DNA of 64,000 bases from a virus: positions 1 to 64,000 of the IMG/VR virus record IMGVR_UViG_3300030106_006480; one strand, 5' to 3'. A program made the position numbers and the translations under genes. How positions within the stretch are numbered: the first letter of the stretch is position 1; every line of letters begins with the position of its first letter. The notes under the pieces are model-generated. The model was not told the DNA's origin. It saw only the letters and a list, made by a program, of their open reading frames with translations, and made no database searches. Below, piece after piece: positions 47,399 through 55,687 of this stretch.

Positions 47399-47622
47399 TG
47401 GAACATCTTTTAGGTGCAACAATTGCAGCAATTTCTGGCGGTGGCTGGTTTATCAGTAAAGTATTTGGGAGGATGCGAGTTTTGGAAGATCGTATTGATC
47501 GTATGCCTCTTGAGTATGTTTTAAAACAAGATTACATACGTGAAATGGAAAAGATGAATAGTGAATTTAGCGAAATCAATAATAAGCTTGATAAACTTGT
47601 GGAAAGATTACTTTCCAAATGA
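47398..47622 (+). CDS. One-TM coiled-coil protein, holin/spanin-like candidate
   Basis: MEHLLGATIAAISGGGWFIS: hydrophobic helix (residues 4-22), basic FGRMRVLEDRIDRMP, then a coiled coil (EMEKMNSEFSEINNKLDKLV). Topology like XhlA-style/holin-associated proteins. Translationally coupled to terL and the 59-aa gene. Lysis role only inferred from topology. Confidence 0.6.
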   Translation: MEHLLGATIAAISGGGWFISKVFGRMRVLEDRIDRMPLEYVLKQDYIREMEKMNSEFSEINNKLDKLVERLLSK

Positions 47623-47798
47623 GCTACTACATAGAAGTACAAGAAACTGAAAACGGAGATCTTTTTATTGAGCTTCCAGAAGAAATCATTGAAACCTTGG
47701 GATGGGAAGATGAAGACTTATTAACTTGGGACCTAAAGGGAAGTGGTTTTATTGTGAAGAAATTAAATGATGATTCAGGTTATGAGCAAGTAGAATAA
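47619..47798 (+). CDS. AbrB-like small protein (59 aa)
   Basis: MSYYIEVQETENGDLFIELP then EEIIETLGWEDEDLLTWDLK, GSGFIVKKL. The swapped-hairpin AbrB/SpoVT pattern (LPEEIIxxLGWxEGDxLxW...). Probably a DNA-binding regulator. Overlaps the previous gene by four bases. Confidence 0.7.
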   Translation: MSYYIEVQETENGDLFIELPEEIIETLGWEDEDLLTWDLKGSGFIVKKLNDDSGYEQVE

Positions 47799-47833
47799 TT
47801 AAAAAGTTTTAAATAAGTTAAATACAAGGTCTA

Positions 47834-48121
47834 ATGGCACAAGACGACTCAAAATATACAAAGCCAGGTCTACGCGAATCAATTAAAAAGCGTATTACAG
47901 CTGGTAGTAAAGGTGGCAAACCTGGTCAGTGGTCTGCGCGTAAAGCACAGATGGTCGCTGCTGAATACAAAAAGAAAGGCGGTGGCTATAAAGGTGGCGA
48001 AGGCAAGAAACAAAAAGATCTTAAGAAGTGGGGTAAAGAAGATTGGCAAACTAAAGATCAATATGAAAAAGGCAAGAAAGCAGCTAGTGCTGCTAAAAAA
48101 CACAAGGAGAAAAAATCATGA
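47834..48121 (+). CDS. DUF5872-like basic protein (95 aa)
   Basis: KYTKPGLRESIKKRITAGSK, GGKPGQWSARKAQMVAAEYK and GGGYKGGEGKKQKDLKKWGK recall the cyanophage DUF5872 sequence (KGGKPGQWSARKAQ..AxEYkxxGGGY) from memory. Basic C-terminus KGKKAASAAKKHKEKK belongs to the same tail group. Likely virion DNA-binding. ATG of the next gene overlaps its stop (48118-48121). Confidence 0.7.
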   Translation: MAQDDSKYTKPGLRESIKKRITAGSKGGKPGQWSARKAQMVAAEYKKKGGGYKGGEGKKQKDLKKWGKEDWQTKDQYEKGKKAASAAKKHKEKKS

Positions 48122-48240
48122 AACACGCAAAAAAAGATTTAAAAAAGATTTCAAAACAACTAAAAGGCAGCGCAAAAACACACGCTGGGCAAGCTAAAAA
48201 ACTTGACAAGCTTGCTGGTAAGTATATGGAGAAAAAGTAA
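48118..48240 (+). CDS. Tiny Lys-rich protein (40 aa)
   Basis: MKHAKKDLKKISKQLKGSAK then THAGQAKKLDKLAGKYMEKK. Amphipathic basic helix; ATGA overlap with the previous stop and TAATG with the next. Virion nucleoid-type protein by composition. Function unknown. Confidence 0.6.
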   Translation: MKHAKKDLKKISKQLKGSAKTHAGQAKKLDKLAGKYMEKK

Positions 48241-48419
48241 TGGGATATACAGCTATTATTCTTGCTTGGATGATGTCTTGTTCTCAGTATCATGCAGCAG
48301 TAAATCGTTTATATTCTGATCCTTATTTTCAGAAACCTCAATACCATCAAGAACGCAAACAAATTCATGAGTTTTTCAAGACAAAAACTTGGCCTGAGTG
48401 CTTAGAGATGGAGACTTAA
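48240..48419 (+). CDS. Small hydrophobic-start protein (59 aa)
   Basis: MGYTAIILAWMMSCSQYHAA with N-terminal hydrophobic stretch and Cys (MSCSQ resembles a lipobox-like context, but weak), then VNRLYSDPYFQKPQYHQERK. The A of its ATG is the last base of the previous TAA. Possibly exported. Function unknown. Confidence 0.55.
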   Translation: MGYTAIILAWMMSCSQYHAAVNRLYSDPYFQKPQYHQERKQIHEFFKTKTWPECLEMET

Positions 48420-48420
48420 T

Positions 48421-49146
48421 ATGCCTTTATTTAATATTGCTGGTAAATATGCAGATGCTCTTGGAAGCGGTATTCAATCCGCAGTAGCAGAAGGCTTTAA
48501 TATGTTGCCAGACAGAATAAATTTATTTGGGCGTTATCTTACAGGAGTCGGTAATAAAAACTTAAAGTTAGATCCATCAACTGAAAGAGCTTTACTTCAG
48601 GCAACCGAAAAACCTCCGACGGCCATGAGAATGGTGCCTACATTTCCTGATGAAAAAACTGCTTTTATGGGAGACTTTTCAAAAATGACAATGGCACCTA
48701 AACCTTTTCCTGCAGCTGGACCCGGTATTCCAACCTCAGGTCCAGTATATCCATATGCAGGAGGGGATCAGGTAGCTTCTCAAACCCTTGGCAGTTTTAA
48801 TGCTGAAGTTACACCTACTGCTGTACGAGTAAGAGACACTTATGACATGGAGAATAGATCAGAAGATCCTGATTTAGTTAGCGGTCGATTCCAACCAGGT
48901 AAAGCATATAAAACTTTAAGAGGAGCTTTTGACCCAACAAAAATTTATAATCCAAAAATTGATAAACTTTCAGACATTAGTCACAGGTTAACGCCAGAAC
49001 AAAAACAGTTTGATAACTATATAAATGTAGTAGGCAAAAGCACAACTTTTAGCCCTATGACAGATGTAGGTAGAGCTGTTATGTATGCATTGCCTATTAA
49101 GTTCAAACCTTATGAAATTGACTACACAATTCAACGGCCGCAATAA
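48421..49146 (+). CDS. Unknown virion protein (241 aa)
   Basis: MPLFNIAGKYADALGSGIQS, then a Pro-rich middle (GPGIPTSGPVYPYAGGDQVA) and a beta end (ALPIKFKPYEIDYTIQRPQ). No domain. One base after the previous stop. A late structural protein. Confidence 0.6.
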   Translation: MPLFNIAGKYADALGSGIQSAVAEGFNMLPDRINLFGRYLTGVGNKNLKLDPSTERALLQATEKPPTAMRMVPTFPDEKTAFMGDFSKMTMAPKPFPAAGPGIPTSGPVYPYAGGDQVASQTLGSFNAEVTPTAVRVRDTYDMENRSEDPDLVSGRFQPGKAYKTLRGAFDPTKIYNPKIDKLSDISHRLTPEQKQFDNYINVVGKSTTFSPMTDVGRAVMYALPIKFKPYEIDYTIQRPQ

Positions 49147-49148
49147 TC

Positions 49149-49358
49149 ATGACAGATAAAGCAATTCAATCTGACGGTACGACCAAGCGTTACCTTCCCA
49201 AAAAAGCCTGGGCCAAACTTTCTAAAAAAGAAAGGGAAGATACTGATCGCAAAAAACGAGAAGGTTCTCGTCAAGGAAAACAGTTTGTAGCTAACACAGA
49301 GAAAGCTAAGAAAGCAGGAAAGGCTGCTAGGATGTATAAACAAAAGGGTCGTAAATAG
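49149..49358 (+). CDS. Basic protein with AAK tail (69 aa)
   Basis: MTDKAIQSDGTTKRYLPKKA, WAKLSKKEREDTDRKKREGS, ending EKAKKAGKAARMYKQKGRK. Rich in Lys/Arg, the closest tail to 45590. Just before the portal. Confidence 0.65.
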   Translation: MTDKAIQSDGTTKRYLPKKAWAKLSKKEREDTDRKKREGSRQGKQFVANTEKAKKAGKAARMYKQKGRK

Positions 49359-49361
49359 TAA

Positions 49362-51686
49362 ATGTCCACCTCAAAGGCTAGGCTTAAAGAAATTATTGAC
49401 GCCTACATCGATCGCGATGGTGATGCCGGTATAGATACCGGTATTGTTGCTGGTCATTTATCACAAATGAAACTTTTTGGTATCCGCCAAGGGGTTGAAT
49501 TCTTTCCTGCACAAGATAACTTTGGTGCTCAACGCAAAGACTTTATCGATAAAGTTGTCAAATATAATCGTTTAGATACACGCCTTGATTCCATTTGGGA
49601 TTATTTTATTTGTGATGGAAAAGGCCTATATTATATTCGGCCCACAAAAACAAACTACCGTTTATATTTCTTTCGCGCTCATGAGTACCGGAGCTATTAC
49701 AACGTAGATGGTGAGCTTGAACAGGTTGTCATTATCTATAGTTACAAAGTTAAAGCACCTAGTCAGGGAATGTATCAAGGTGTCAATTTTAACGAAGTAG
49801 GTTTGAACCCCAATGAAAGTCAAGGGAAGAAAAAGTATATCCGACTTTCAATTAAAAAAGATGAGATTGAAGAGACACATTCAGATGCAGAAATGTCGTT
49901 CGATCTCCCCAAAGGACAATCTCCAGGGAAAACAACTAAGTTTGAAAATAGTATGGGATTTATTCCATGCGTAGAAATTATCAATAACGCAAAAGGTTTC
50001 TCCATGGACGGTAATGGAGATTTTGATGCATTAGCTGATCATATTGTCACCCATGACGATATGGTAAAAAATATTAGAAAAAACTTACAGTTCTTTGGTA
50101 ACCCTACTTTATTATCTTCTAGGCCAAAAACTGATTTATTAGATGTTGGCGGAGATGGCGGAGCACAACGCCCTTCTATTGCAGCTAACTCAGGCTTTGG
50201 CAGTCCAATGCCAATGAGTCGATCAACTTTCAAACAAGATCCGATTCAACGTGGAGTCGATGGTCAGCTCCGTGTACCAAGGGTTATTGCGAATTTAGAG
50301 CCAAACGATCGTGTTGGTTATATCGTTCCTGATGCTGTTAGTGGTGATCAAAACTCTATTGTCCGTCAATACCAAGAAGAAATCCGCCTTGCACTTGGTG
50401 GTGTAGATGATTCTTCTATTAGTGCTAGTGCAACTGCTACAGAGTACAAATCAATTTTTGGTCGAGTAGCAGCAACTTCGCAAAAAAAAGCTAATTCTAT
50501 TTACACTCATGGACTCTGCCGTTGTTTTGAACTAATTATATTTCAAGAAGAACAGATGTTTAAAGACTCTTTGGCAGCTGCTGCCAAGATAGAAAAACCT
50601 TTACCTTTAAAAACAGGTGCATCTGATGAAGAAATAATTTCTTATAAACAAGCAGAACAGGTCTATGAACAGCAGCTAAAACAGATTATGATGGCGTGTG
50701 TTAAAGCACAAATGATTCCCCCTGGTGTCAAAGGACTGATACCAGATGGAGACATTTCAATGCTTTGGCGCTGGATGGGGCCTGTCTATCAAGACACTAC
50801 TCAAGATATTTTGAACAACTCTATTGTTGTACGAAATCTTCAAGAGTTAGGAGTTGATAGCATAGAAGCACTGAAATATCTTTTTCCATCTAAAACTGAT
50901 GAGGAAAGAGCGGAAATGCTTTCGGGCTTCCCATTCAGGATGGTGAATGAGTTACAGGGAGCTTACTCTCAGTTTTCTCGTTTAATTGGGGGGATGATGC
51001 AGACTCCCCACCCTCAGTCACCGGATTTACCGATGGCTGCTGATCCCAGACTGGATTTAACTCCATATCTGTATCGAACTTTAGAAGCATTACAAAAGGA
51101 GATGAGTTATGCAGGACGCTACCGTCCAATCGACCCCACAGATGAGCCAAGCACCAGCGGTAGCTCCCAGCAGCTACGTGGCAGCTCCAGCTCAACAAGC
51201 ACCGGCTCAACAGAGTCCAGTGGGGACGTATTACCCTCAAGCAGTGCCGAACGTGGCACCACAGGGGACTACCAGTTACCAATCAAGCCCTACTCAGTCC
51301 GTCCCCCAATCCCAACCGGCGGGGGATCAGAACAGCCCATGGGAGTCGGCATTCAATCGAGTAGTGGGTCTTCTGGGCAGCCCGGTTCAATCCCCGTTCC
51401 AGGGTCAACCATCACAGGCCCCGGCGCAGACACCGGTTCAGTATTCCCCGGCCAATTACGGTCAGGCATCAAGCCAGACTATGCCCGCATCGGCTCCGCA
51501 GACCTCATATCCCAGCCAGGGTTACTCGGACAACTCTTCCCAAACTTACTCGGTCAGCTCGTTAGCGGACGTGGCGGACCTGGTGGGGTGGAGCCCGGAA
51601 AGCCGGATGGTGATCGAAAACTACGGGACAGAAGCTCCGGCGATTCTAAACCAGTACGCTCTAAACCTGGAAAGCGTCGTAGATAG
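49362..51686 (+). CDS. Portal protein with long C-terminal extension
   Basis: 774 aa. The core (residues 1-~575) reads as a portal: ADHIVTHDDMVKNIRKNLQF, then LEPNDRVGYIVPDAVSGDQN and ALGGVDDSSISASATATEYK with a long clip-wing helix region (MQTPHPQSPDLPMAADPRLD). From residue ~583 (base 51109) it becomes a Ser/Gly/Pro-rich, low-complexity tail ending GKRRR, encoded by the same bases as the start of the next gene in another frame. Forms the dodecameric DNA channel of the capsid and docks the terminase. The tail may be non-structured. Confidence 0.85.
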   Translation: MSTSKARLKEIIDAYIDRDGDAGIDTGIVAGHLSQMKLFGIRQGVEFFPAQDNFGAQRKDFIDKVVKYNRLDTRLDSIWDYFICDGKGLYYIRPTKTNYRLYFFRAHEYRSYYNVDGELEQVVIIYSYKVKAPSQGMYQGVNFNEVGLNPNESQGKKKYIRLSIKKDEIEETHSDAEMSFDLPKGQSPGKTTKFENSMGFIPCVEIINNAKGFSMDGNGDFDALADHIVTHDDMVKNIRKNLQFFGNPTLLSSRPKTDLLDVGGDGGAQRPSIAANSGFGSPMPMSRSTFKQDPIQRGVDGQLRVPRVIANLEPNDRVGYIVPDAVSGDQNSIVRQYQEEIRLALGGVDDSSISASATATEYKSIFGRVAATSQKKANSIYTHGLCRCFELIIFQEEQMFKDSLAAAAKIEKPLPLKTGASDEEIISYKQAEQVYEQQLKQIMMACVKAQMIPPGVKGLIPDGDISMLWRWMGPVYQDTTQDILNNSIVVRNLQELGVDSIEALKYLFPSKTDEERAEMLSGFPFRMVNELQGAYSQFSRLIGGMMQTPHPQSPDLPMAADPRLDLTPYLYRTLEALQKEMSYAGRYRPIDPTDEPSTSGSSQQLRGSSSSTSTGSTESSGDVLPSSSAERGTTGDYQLPIKPYSVRPPIPTGGGSEQPMGVGIQSSSGSSGQPGSIPVPGSTITGPGADTGSVFPGQLRSGIKPDYARIGSADLISQPGLLGQLFPNLLGQLVSGRGGPGGVEPGKPDGDRKLRDRSSGDSKPVRSKPGKRRR

Positions 51687-52089
51687 TGCTGTTGCTTGGG
51701 CTGACAGTGCATTAGAGACTCTGCAAGGTTATGCAGAATTTGCTGTTAATGAGCACCAAGAGAATCTCACTTATAACGAGATGCTCACCAACCCCGACAT
51801 TCTGTCTGATTACACACTGGAATTCTTTGGTCCTAATGGTCCTTATCCTGTGTATGAAAATGAGCAGCAATTAGAAACAGTTGGACATCCGACTGCACCT
51901 GCTCAACAGACTGGCTATCAGAATATTCCTGGTATGCCTGCTCCTCCTGCAGCGGCTGCTCCTGAGCAACCTGCAGATTTCTGGGGTTCCTTTAAGGCAC
52001 AAATGGATCGTGATCCCAGCCAAGCTTGGCGTCTTGTGAACCAAGCCTCACCTCAAGCGATGGCTAATAAGCTCTTCGTTATGGAGTGA
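51109..52089 (+). CDS. Scaffold-like protein overlapping the portal ORF (326 aa)
   Basis: ATG at 51109 follows a good ribosome site (AAAGGAGATGAGTT). The first ~193 residues are Pro/Gln/Ser rich, the last ~130 contain helical, charged segments (VIENYGTEAPAILNQYALNL, SFKAQMDRDPSQAWRLVNQA). The position between portal and capsid fits a scaffolding protein, which is usually helical and disordered. 578 bases are shared with the portal frame. Overlap is discussed in findings. Confidence 0.75.
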   Translation: MQDATVQSTPQMSQAPAVAPSSYVAAPAQQAPAQQSPVGTYYPQAVPNVAPQGTTSYQSSPTQSVPQSQPAGDQNSPWESAFNRVVGLLGSPVQSPFQGQPSQAPAQTPVQYSPANYGQASSQTMPASAPQTSYPSQGYSDNSSQTYSVSSLADVADLVGWSPESRMVIENYGTEAPAILNQYALNLESVVDSAVAWADSALETLQGYAEFAVNEHQENLTYNEMLTNPDILSDYTLEFFGPNGPYPVYENEQQLETVGHPTAPAQQTGYQNIPGMPAPPAAAAPEQPADFWGSFKAQMDRDPSQAWRLVNQASPQAMANKLFVME

Positions 52090-52092
52090 TAA

Positions 52093-52635
52093 ATGAATGC
52101 ACAATTTCTTAGGTATGCAATACCGGCTGCTCTTGGCGCAGGAGCTGGTTTAACCAAAGGATACCAAGAAGGCGGTGTGGGTGGTGCCCTAGGTGGTGCC
52201 GCCCTTGGCGCTGGATTGGGTGCTGCAGGTATGGGTTTAGCTCGTGCAAGTTTTAGTCAATCAGGTCCTTTAGCTGGAAAGTTTGTGGGATTGATTGATG
52301 ATGCAGGTAGCATGGTAGGTAAAGGTGCAAGAAAAGCATCTGAAGCTTTGAATAAAGCTGGTGCAGGAAATGCAGCATCCTTAGCAGATGATTTAGCAAA
52401 TCTTGTAACACCACAATACGGATCTCGCACTGCAGGTGAAGCTTTGCAACGACAAAGGCAAATCACTAATGTTGGTTCAACAGCTCTTGGTTCCCTTGGA
52501 GCTTTAGGAGGTGCTGGACTAACTAAAGGAATTATTGGAGCAATGAATCCTGCGATTGATCCAGAAATACCTGGTTCAAGTAACACCCAAGGTGCTCGTA
52601 TGAGTATGCAAGCTTATCCCGGTATGTATGCCTAA
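52093..52635 (+). CDS. Unknown virion protein with glycine zipper (180 aa)
   Basis: MNAQFLRYAIPAALGAGAGL; YQEGGVGGALGGAALGAGLG AAGMGLA (Gly/Ala zipper, residues ~20-45), then helical soluble part. As in the other zipper proteins, it may cross or form a channel. Placed directly before the capsid gene. Confidence 0.6.
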   Translation: MNAQFLRYAIPAALGAGAGLTKGYQEGGVGGALGGAALGAGLGAAGMGLARASFSQSGPLAGKFVGLIDDAGSMVGKGARKASEALNKAGAGNAASLADDLANLVTPQYGSRTAGEALQRQRQITNVGSTALGSLGALGGAGLTKGIIGAMNPAIDPEIPGSSNTQGARMSMQAYPGMYA

Positions 52636-52729
52636 ATTACAGACTGCTAAAATTTTTGATAGTAGGACAGTTTTTGTCTGAATCGTCACCTTTAAAAAAA
52701 CATCCCGAGACACTGGAGGATAACAACAA

Positions 52730-53893
52730 GTGTTTTTAGATACCGACTTTCCAAAAATTCTGGGTGCGGAACTGTATCGTCCCCACCCTGCTTATGTGTG
52801 CGAAATGGCCGTTGAGCCTGTAGTTGTTCACGACTTCACCTCTCAACCTGGCCAAACCGTACAGCTTGATCGTTATAAGTTCTGGGGAACCCCAGGTACT
52901 AAGGACAGCCGTGAGCGCGTGGCTGACCAAACGATTGGTACTGCTAATAGCCGTAACATCACCAAAGAGAAGGTGTTGGTTGTGCTTAAAGAGTACACCG
53001 GTCCTGCGGATCCGGGTGACCCTACTCAGCCTTCAACCTTTAAGATTGCCCGTGAAACTCTGATCACTGCTCAGCGTCTGCTTCTTGATACAGGCAACCT
53101 GAACATGTTCCACCAGAGCATTGGTTCTCTGACCCTGTTGGATGACTACCGCCGTTGGCGTGATCGCGTCTTCATTGACGAACTTTCTAAAGCTGAAGCA
53201 AATGGTGCTGCTTCAACTTCTCAAGGTGGTTATTTCTTTGCTGGCAGCAAAACCAAAGATGCTTCCGGTCGTATTTCTTATACCGCTGCTGAGTATGGTG
53301 ATCAAATTCAACAGTTCTCTGTTCGCACTGACCTGCTGAATGTTGTGAAGGACATGCGTAAGCGCAACGTCCCCACTTTTGCTGATGGTTTGTATCGCTG
53401 TATCTGCGATCCCACCTTCATGCTGCACCTGCGTCGTGACTCCGACTTCCGTGAGATTGCACGTTACAGCGGCAATCCTGGTCAGGGCATGTACATGGGT
53501 AACCCCATGATGCCTAACAACTCCAGCTTCTTCATGGGTCCCCAAGCTGGTCAGGGTTATTTCCTGGCTGGTGAGCCTGTGATGCCTACTGGTGTGCAAT
53601 TTGAAGGCGTTAAGTTCTTCGAGTCAACCAACTTCCCGAGCAAGAATATCACTACCTCTTTCGATGCTGGTTCAACCTATGCTTCTAAGGAAGTCGCTCA
53701 AGGCTTCTTCTTCGGTCCTCAGTCAATCGGTGTTGGCATCGGTGGCCCGAATGCTCAAGTCCTGATTAACAATAATGATGACTTCTCACGCTTCATTATT
53801 CTTATCTGGCAACTGTATGCTGGTTTTGAGATTCTGAATAAGGACTTCGTGACCACTGCCTTTAGCTACGTCCAAGACGACGGTAGTGTTTGA
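52730..53893 (+). CDS. Major capsid protein
   Basis: GTG start with Shine-Dalgarno GGAGG (TGGAGGATAACAACAA). 387 aa, starts MFLDTDFPKILGAELYRPHP; FTSQPGQTVQLDRYKFWG and IARETLITAQRLLLDTGNLN (long helix) and FVRIILIWQLYAGFEILNKD-like end. Soluble, no membrane helix, flanked by scaffold-like and decoration genes. Codon choice shifts to C/G-ending codons here, a sign of high expression. I match it to phage capsids with the N4 gp56/HK97-like style, by position and composition. Confidence 0.82.
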   Translation: MFLDTDFPKILGAELYRPHPAYVCEMAVEPVVVHDFTSQPGQTVQLDRYKFWGTPGTKDSRERVADQTIGTANSRNITKEKVLVVLKEYTGPADPGDPTQPSTFKIARETLITAQRLLLDTGNLNMFHQSIGSLTLLDDYRRWRDRVFIDELSKAEANGAASTSQGGYFFAGSKTKDASGRISYTAAEYGDQIQQFSVRTDLLNVVKDMRKRNVPTFADGLYRCICDPTFMLHLRRDSDFREIARYSGNPGQGMYMGNPMMPNNSSFFMGPQAGQGYFLAGEPVMPTGVQFEGVKFFESTNFPSKNITTSFDAGSTYASKEVAQGFFFGPQSIGVGIGGPNAQVLINNNDDFSRFIILIWQLYAGFEILNKDFVTTAFSYVQDDGSV

Positions 53894-53932
53894 TAAGTAT
53901 CAATAGTAAACATTAACAAATTGGAGCTATAA

Positions 53933-54736
53933 ATGTCCTATCTTTCGACTAAGAAAATCTTTCCAGGTAACTGGAATGAGCCTCTGAATGGTTGGTACAA
54001 AAATATTGATACCAACGACAGCGGCACTAACGATGCTTCCAAGGCTGGCCCGACTTCTGTTCTGGCCGTCCCTGGTTATCGTTATTTCCAGCAGCGTGGT
54101 TATGCCAAAGTTACCGTCACTTCTGGTGATGGTGGTGCTGCTTCTCTTGATGTGATCGTTCCTTCTCCTTATCGGAATGATGACACTCGGACCGATATCA
54201 CCGGCATGGTGATTTCTGGTTCTGCAACTTTACCTGCTTACGGTTACCGTGCCACGGTTTCTGTTGCTTCCGGTTGGGGTGATGGTCGTGTTGCTTCTGG
54301 TGTGTATAACGCCACTGGTAATGTGATTTCATTCGGTCGTGACAATAGCGGCAGCCCTGTTTCCGCTGGCGGCGTAGGAGAAGGTGTGGTTCAAGCCAAC
54401 CTTGCTTCTACCGTTTCTGGTTCACAAGCTGGTGAAATCTACTATGCAGGTGGTTCTGCTGCTTACAGTACTGTGCCCTTCTTAACAGCCACTGGAGCTG
54501 CTGGTGTTACTGCTGCCAAGGTTTACAAAGAACTGACTGCTGCAACCACCTTTAAGGTGTACTCCAAGGCTTCTGGCAACGCTACTTCCACTGCTGGTGG
54601 TGTCTACATCTCTAGCGATGACAAGTCTGCCAACCGCTTTGGTTATATCGTTGTTGAAATCAGCTATGTCCAACCTGATGACGCTGCTGGTTATGAAGAC
54701 ATCGAGCAATACCTTGACAATCGTATTGTCAGCTGA
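53933..54736 (+). CDS. Capsid decoration / head protein (267 aa)
   Basis: MSYLSTKKIFPGNWNEPLNG. Gly/Ser/Ala-rich beta repeats (VTSGDGGAASLDVIVPSPYR, VSGSQAGEIYYAGGSAAYST), ending SYVQPDDAAGYEDIEQYLDN. Good Shine-Dalgarno (TTGGAGC). Follows the capsid and shares its codon usage, so it is probably made in large amounts as a head decoration protein. Confidence 0.65.
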   Translation: MSYLSTKKIFPGNWNEPLNGWYKNIDTNDSGTNDASKAGPTSVLAVPGYRYFQQRGYAKVTVTSGDGGAASLDVIVPSPYRNDDTRTDITGMVISGSATLPAYGYRATVSVASGWGDGRVASGVYNATGNVISFGRDNSGSPVSAGGVGEGVVQANLASTVSGSQAGEIYYAGGSAAYSTVPFLTATGAAGVTAAKVYKELTAATTFKVYSKASGNATSTAGGVYISSDDKSANRFGYIVVEISYVQPDDAAGYEDIEQYLDNRIVS

Positions 54737-54754
54737 TAGGTATTAAGTTAAACT

Positions 54755-54777
54755 AGGACCAGATTAATTCTGGTCCT
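54755..54777 (+). terminator. Hairpin just before a start codon
   Basis: AGGACCAG, loop ATTAATT, CTGGTCCT: a perfect 8-bp stem, one base before ATG 54779. No U-run, so an attenuator or processing hairpin fits better than a simple terminator. No Shine-Dalgarno is visible for 54779. Confidence 0.5.
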
Positions 54778-54778
54778 A

Positions 54779-55189
54779 ATGCTTTACCGTCATAAAAAAA
54801 CAGGCGCTCGTCTTAAAATTGTCAGCGAGTGGGATGAAGGTGAATGGTTCATGGTTGAAGACCAGGATGGGCGTCTGTTTACCACTCATAAATATGAAGT
54901 AGAGCCTGACGAAGCTGCTACTAAAAAAGTGAAAACTCTTCAGGTAAAAGATGTAGCGGCTAAAGAAGAACCGCGTACTTTTCCACCAGAGACTCGCTTA
55001 AATATCAATACAGCTACAGCACAAATGATTGCTGATCATATCAAAGGAATTGGTATGAAAACTGCACGCGATATTAAAGACTTACAAATGTCAATGTCAG
55101 GCGAAAGATTTGTTAATTTAGAACAGTTAAAACAAATTAAACGTGTGGACTGGGAGTCAGTTTTTGCAGCTGATTTAATCCGGGTTTAG
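54779..55189 (+). CDS. Helix-hairpin-helix protein (136 aa)
   Basis: N-terminal KOW-like beta segment (HKKTGARLKIVSEWDEGEWF) and a C-terminal ComEA/HhH unit (RLNINTATAQMIADHIKGIG). Such domains bind DNA backbone non-specifically. In the head gene cluster it might be a head-completion or DNA-end protein. Preceded by a hairpin. Confidence 0.65.
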   Translation: MLYRHKKTGARLKIVSEWDEGEWFMVEDQDGRLFTTHKYEVEPDEAATKKVKTLQVKDVAAKEEPRTFPPETRLNINTATAQMIADHIKGIGMKTARDIKDLQMSMSGERFVNLEQLKQIKRVDWESVFAADLIRV

Positions 55190-55223
55190 GAAGATTATAA
55201 TTAACAAATAATAGCTATGAAGT

Positions 55224-55685
55224 GTGAAACTATCAAACTTTGACAAAAGCCGTGTTAGGTATCACCTTGGCTATTATTTAGTTTCTGTTCCAGCAGGTGA
55301 CTATGCCCGCCTGGAAGAAGCTATGAATACTGTTCCTGATGATTATTTTTATCGCAAGATAGTTAATCAGATAGGACGTTGCGATACAGCAGAAGCTAAA
55401 ACAGAGGTTGCATCAGCTCCCTCAACACGGATTGAAAGCATTGCTGGTGATGTAGATCGAACCATTCGTTCTAGCAATACAAAAGATGCTTTAAAAACCT
55501 GGGATGATATTTATCTGTATGAGACTAATCGTCTTGCACAGATTCTTTATGTACCTAACTATAAAGATCCCTTCCAGGCCCGTTACCGTTATGAACGATC
55601 AGGTGCCGAATTCATTGAAGCGTTACCTGGCCCAGCTGATACAGCAGTTGGCTCTAATATTTATCTCCATTCAACTCTTCGATAG
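55224..55685 (+). CDS. Unknown virion protein, possibly head-completion (153 aa)
   Basis: GTG at 55224. MKLSNFDKSRVRYHLGYYLV, SVPAGDYARLEEAMNTVPDD, SIAGDVDRTIRSSNTKDALK. RYHLGYY recalls small head-tail connector proteins in cyanophages (from memory). Two bases before the next start. Confidence in family is low. Confidence 0.6.
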   Translation: MKLSNFDKSRVRYHLGYYLVSVPAGDYARLEEAMNTVPDDYFYRKIVNQIGRCDTAEAKTEVASAPSTRIESIAGDVDRTIRSSNTKDALKTWDDIYLYETNRLAQILYVPNYKDPFQARYRYERSGAEFIEALPGPADTAVGSNIYLHSTLR

Positions 55686-55687
55686 TC

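Noticed and set aside
48093-48293. Minus-strand 66-aa frame
   Set aside because: Antisense to Lys-rich genes, rich in Phe by composition; a shadow.
50935-51282. Antisense 115-aa frame in the portal gene
   Set aside because: Lies opposite portal/scaffold coding sequence; the open frame follows from their low-complexity composition.
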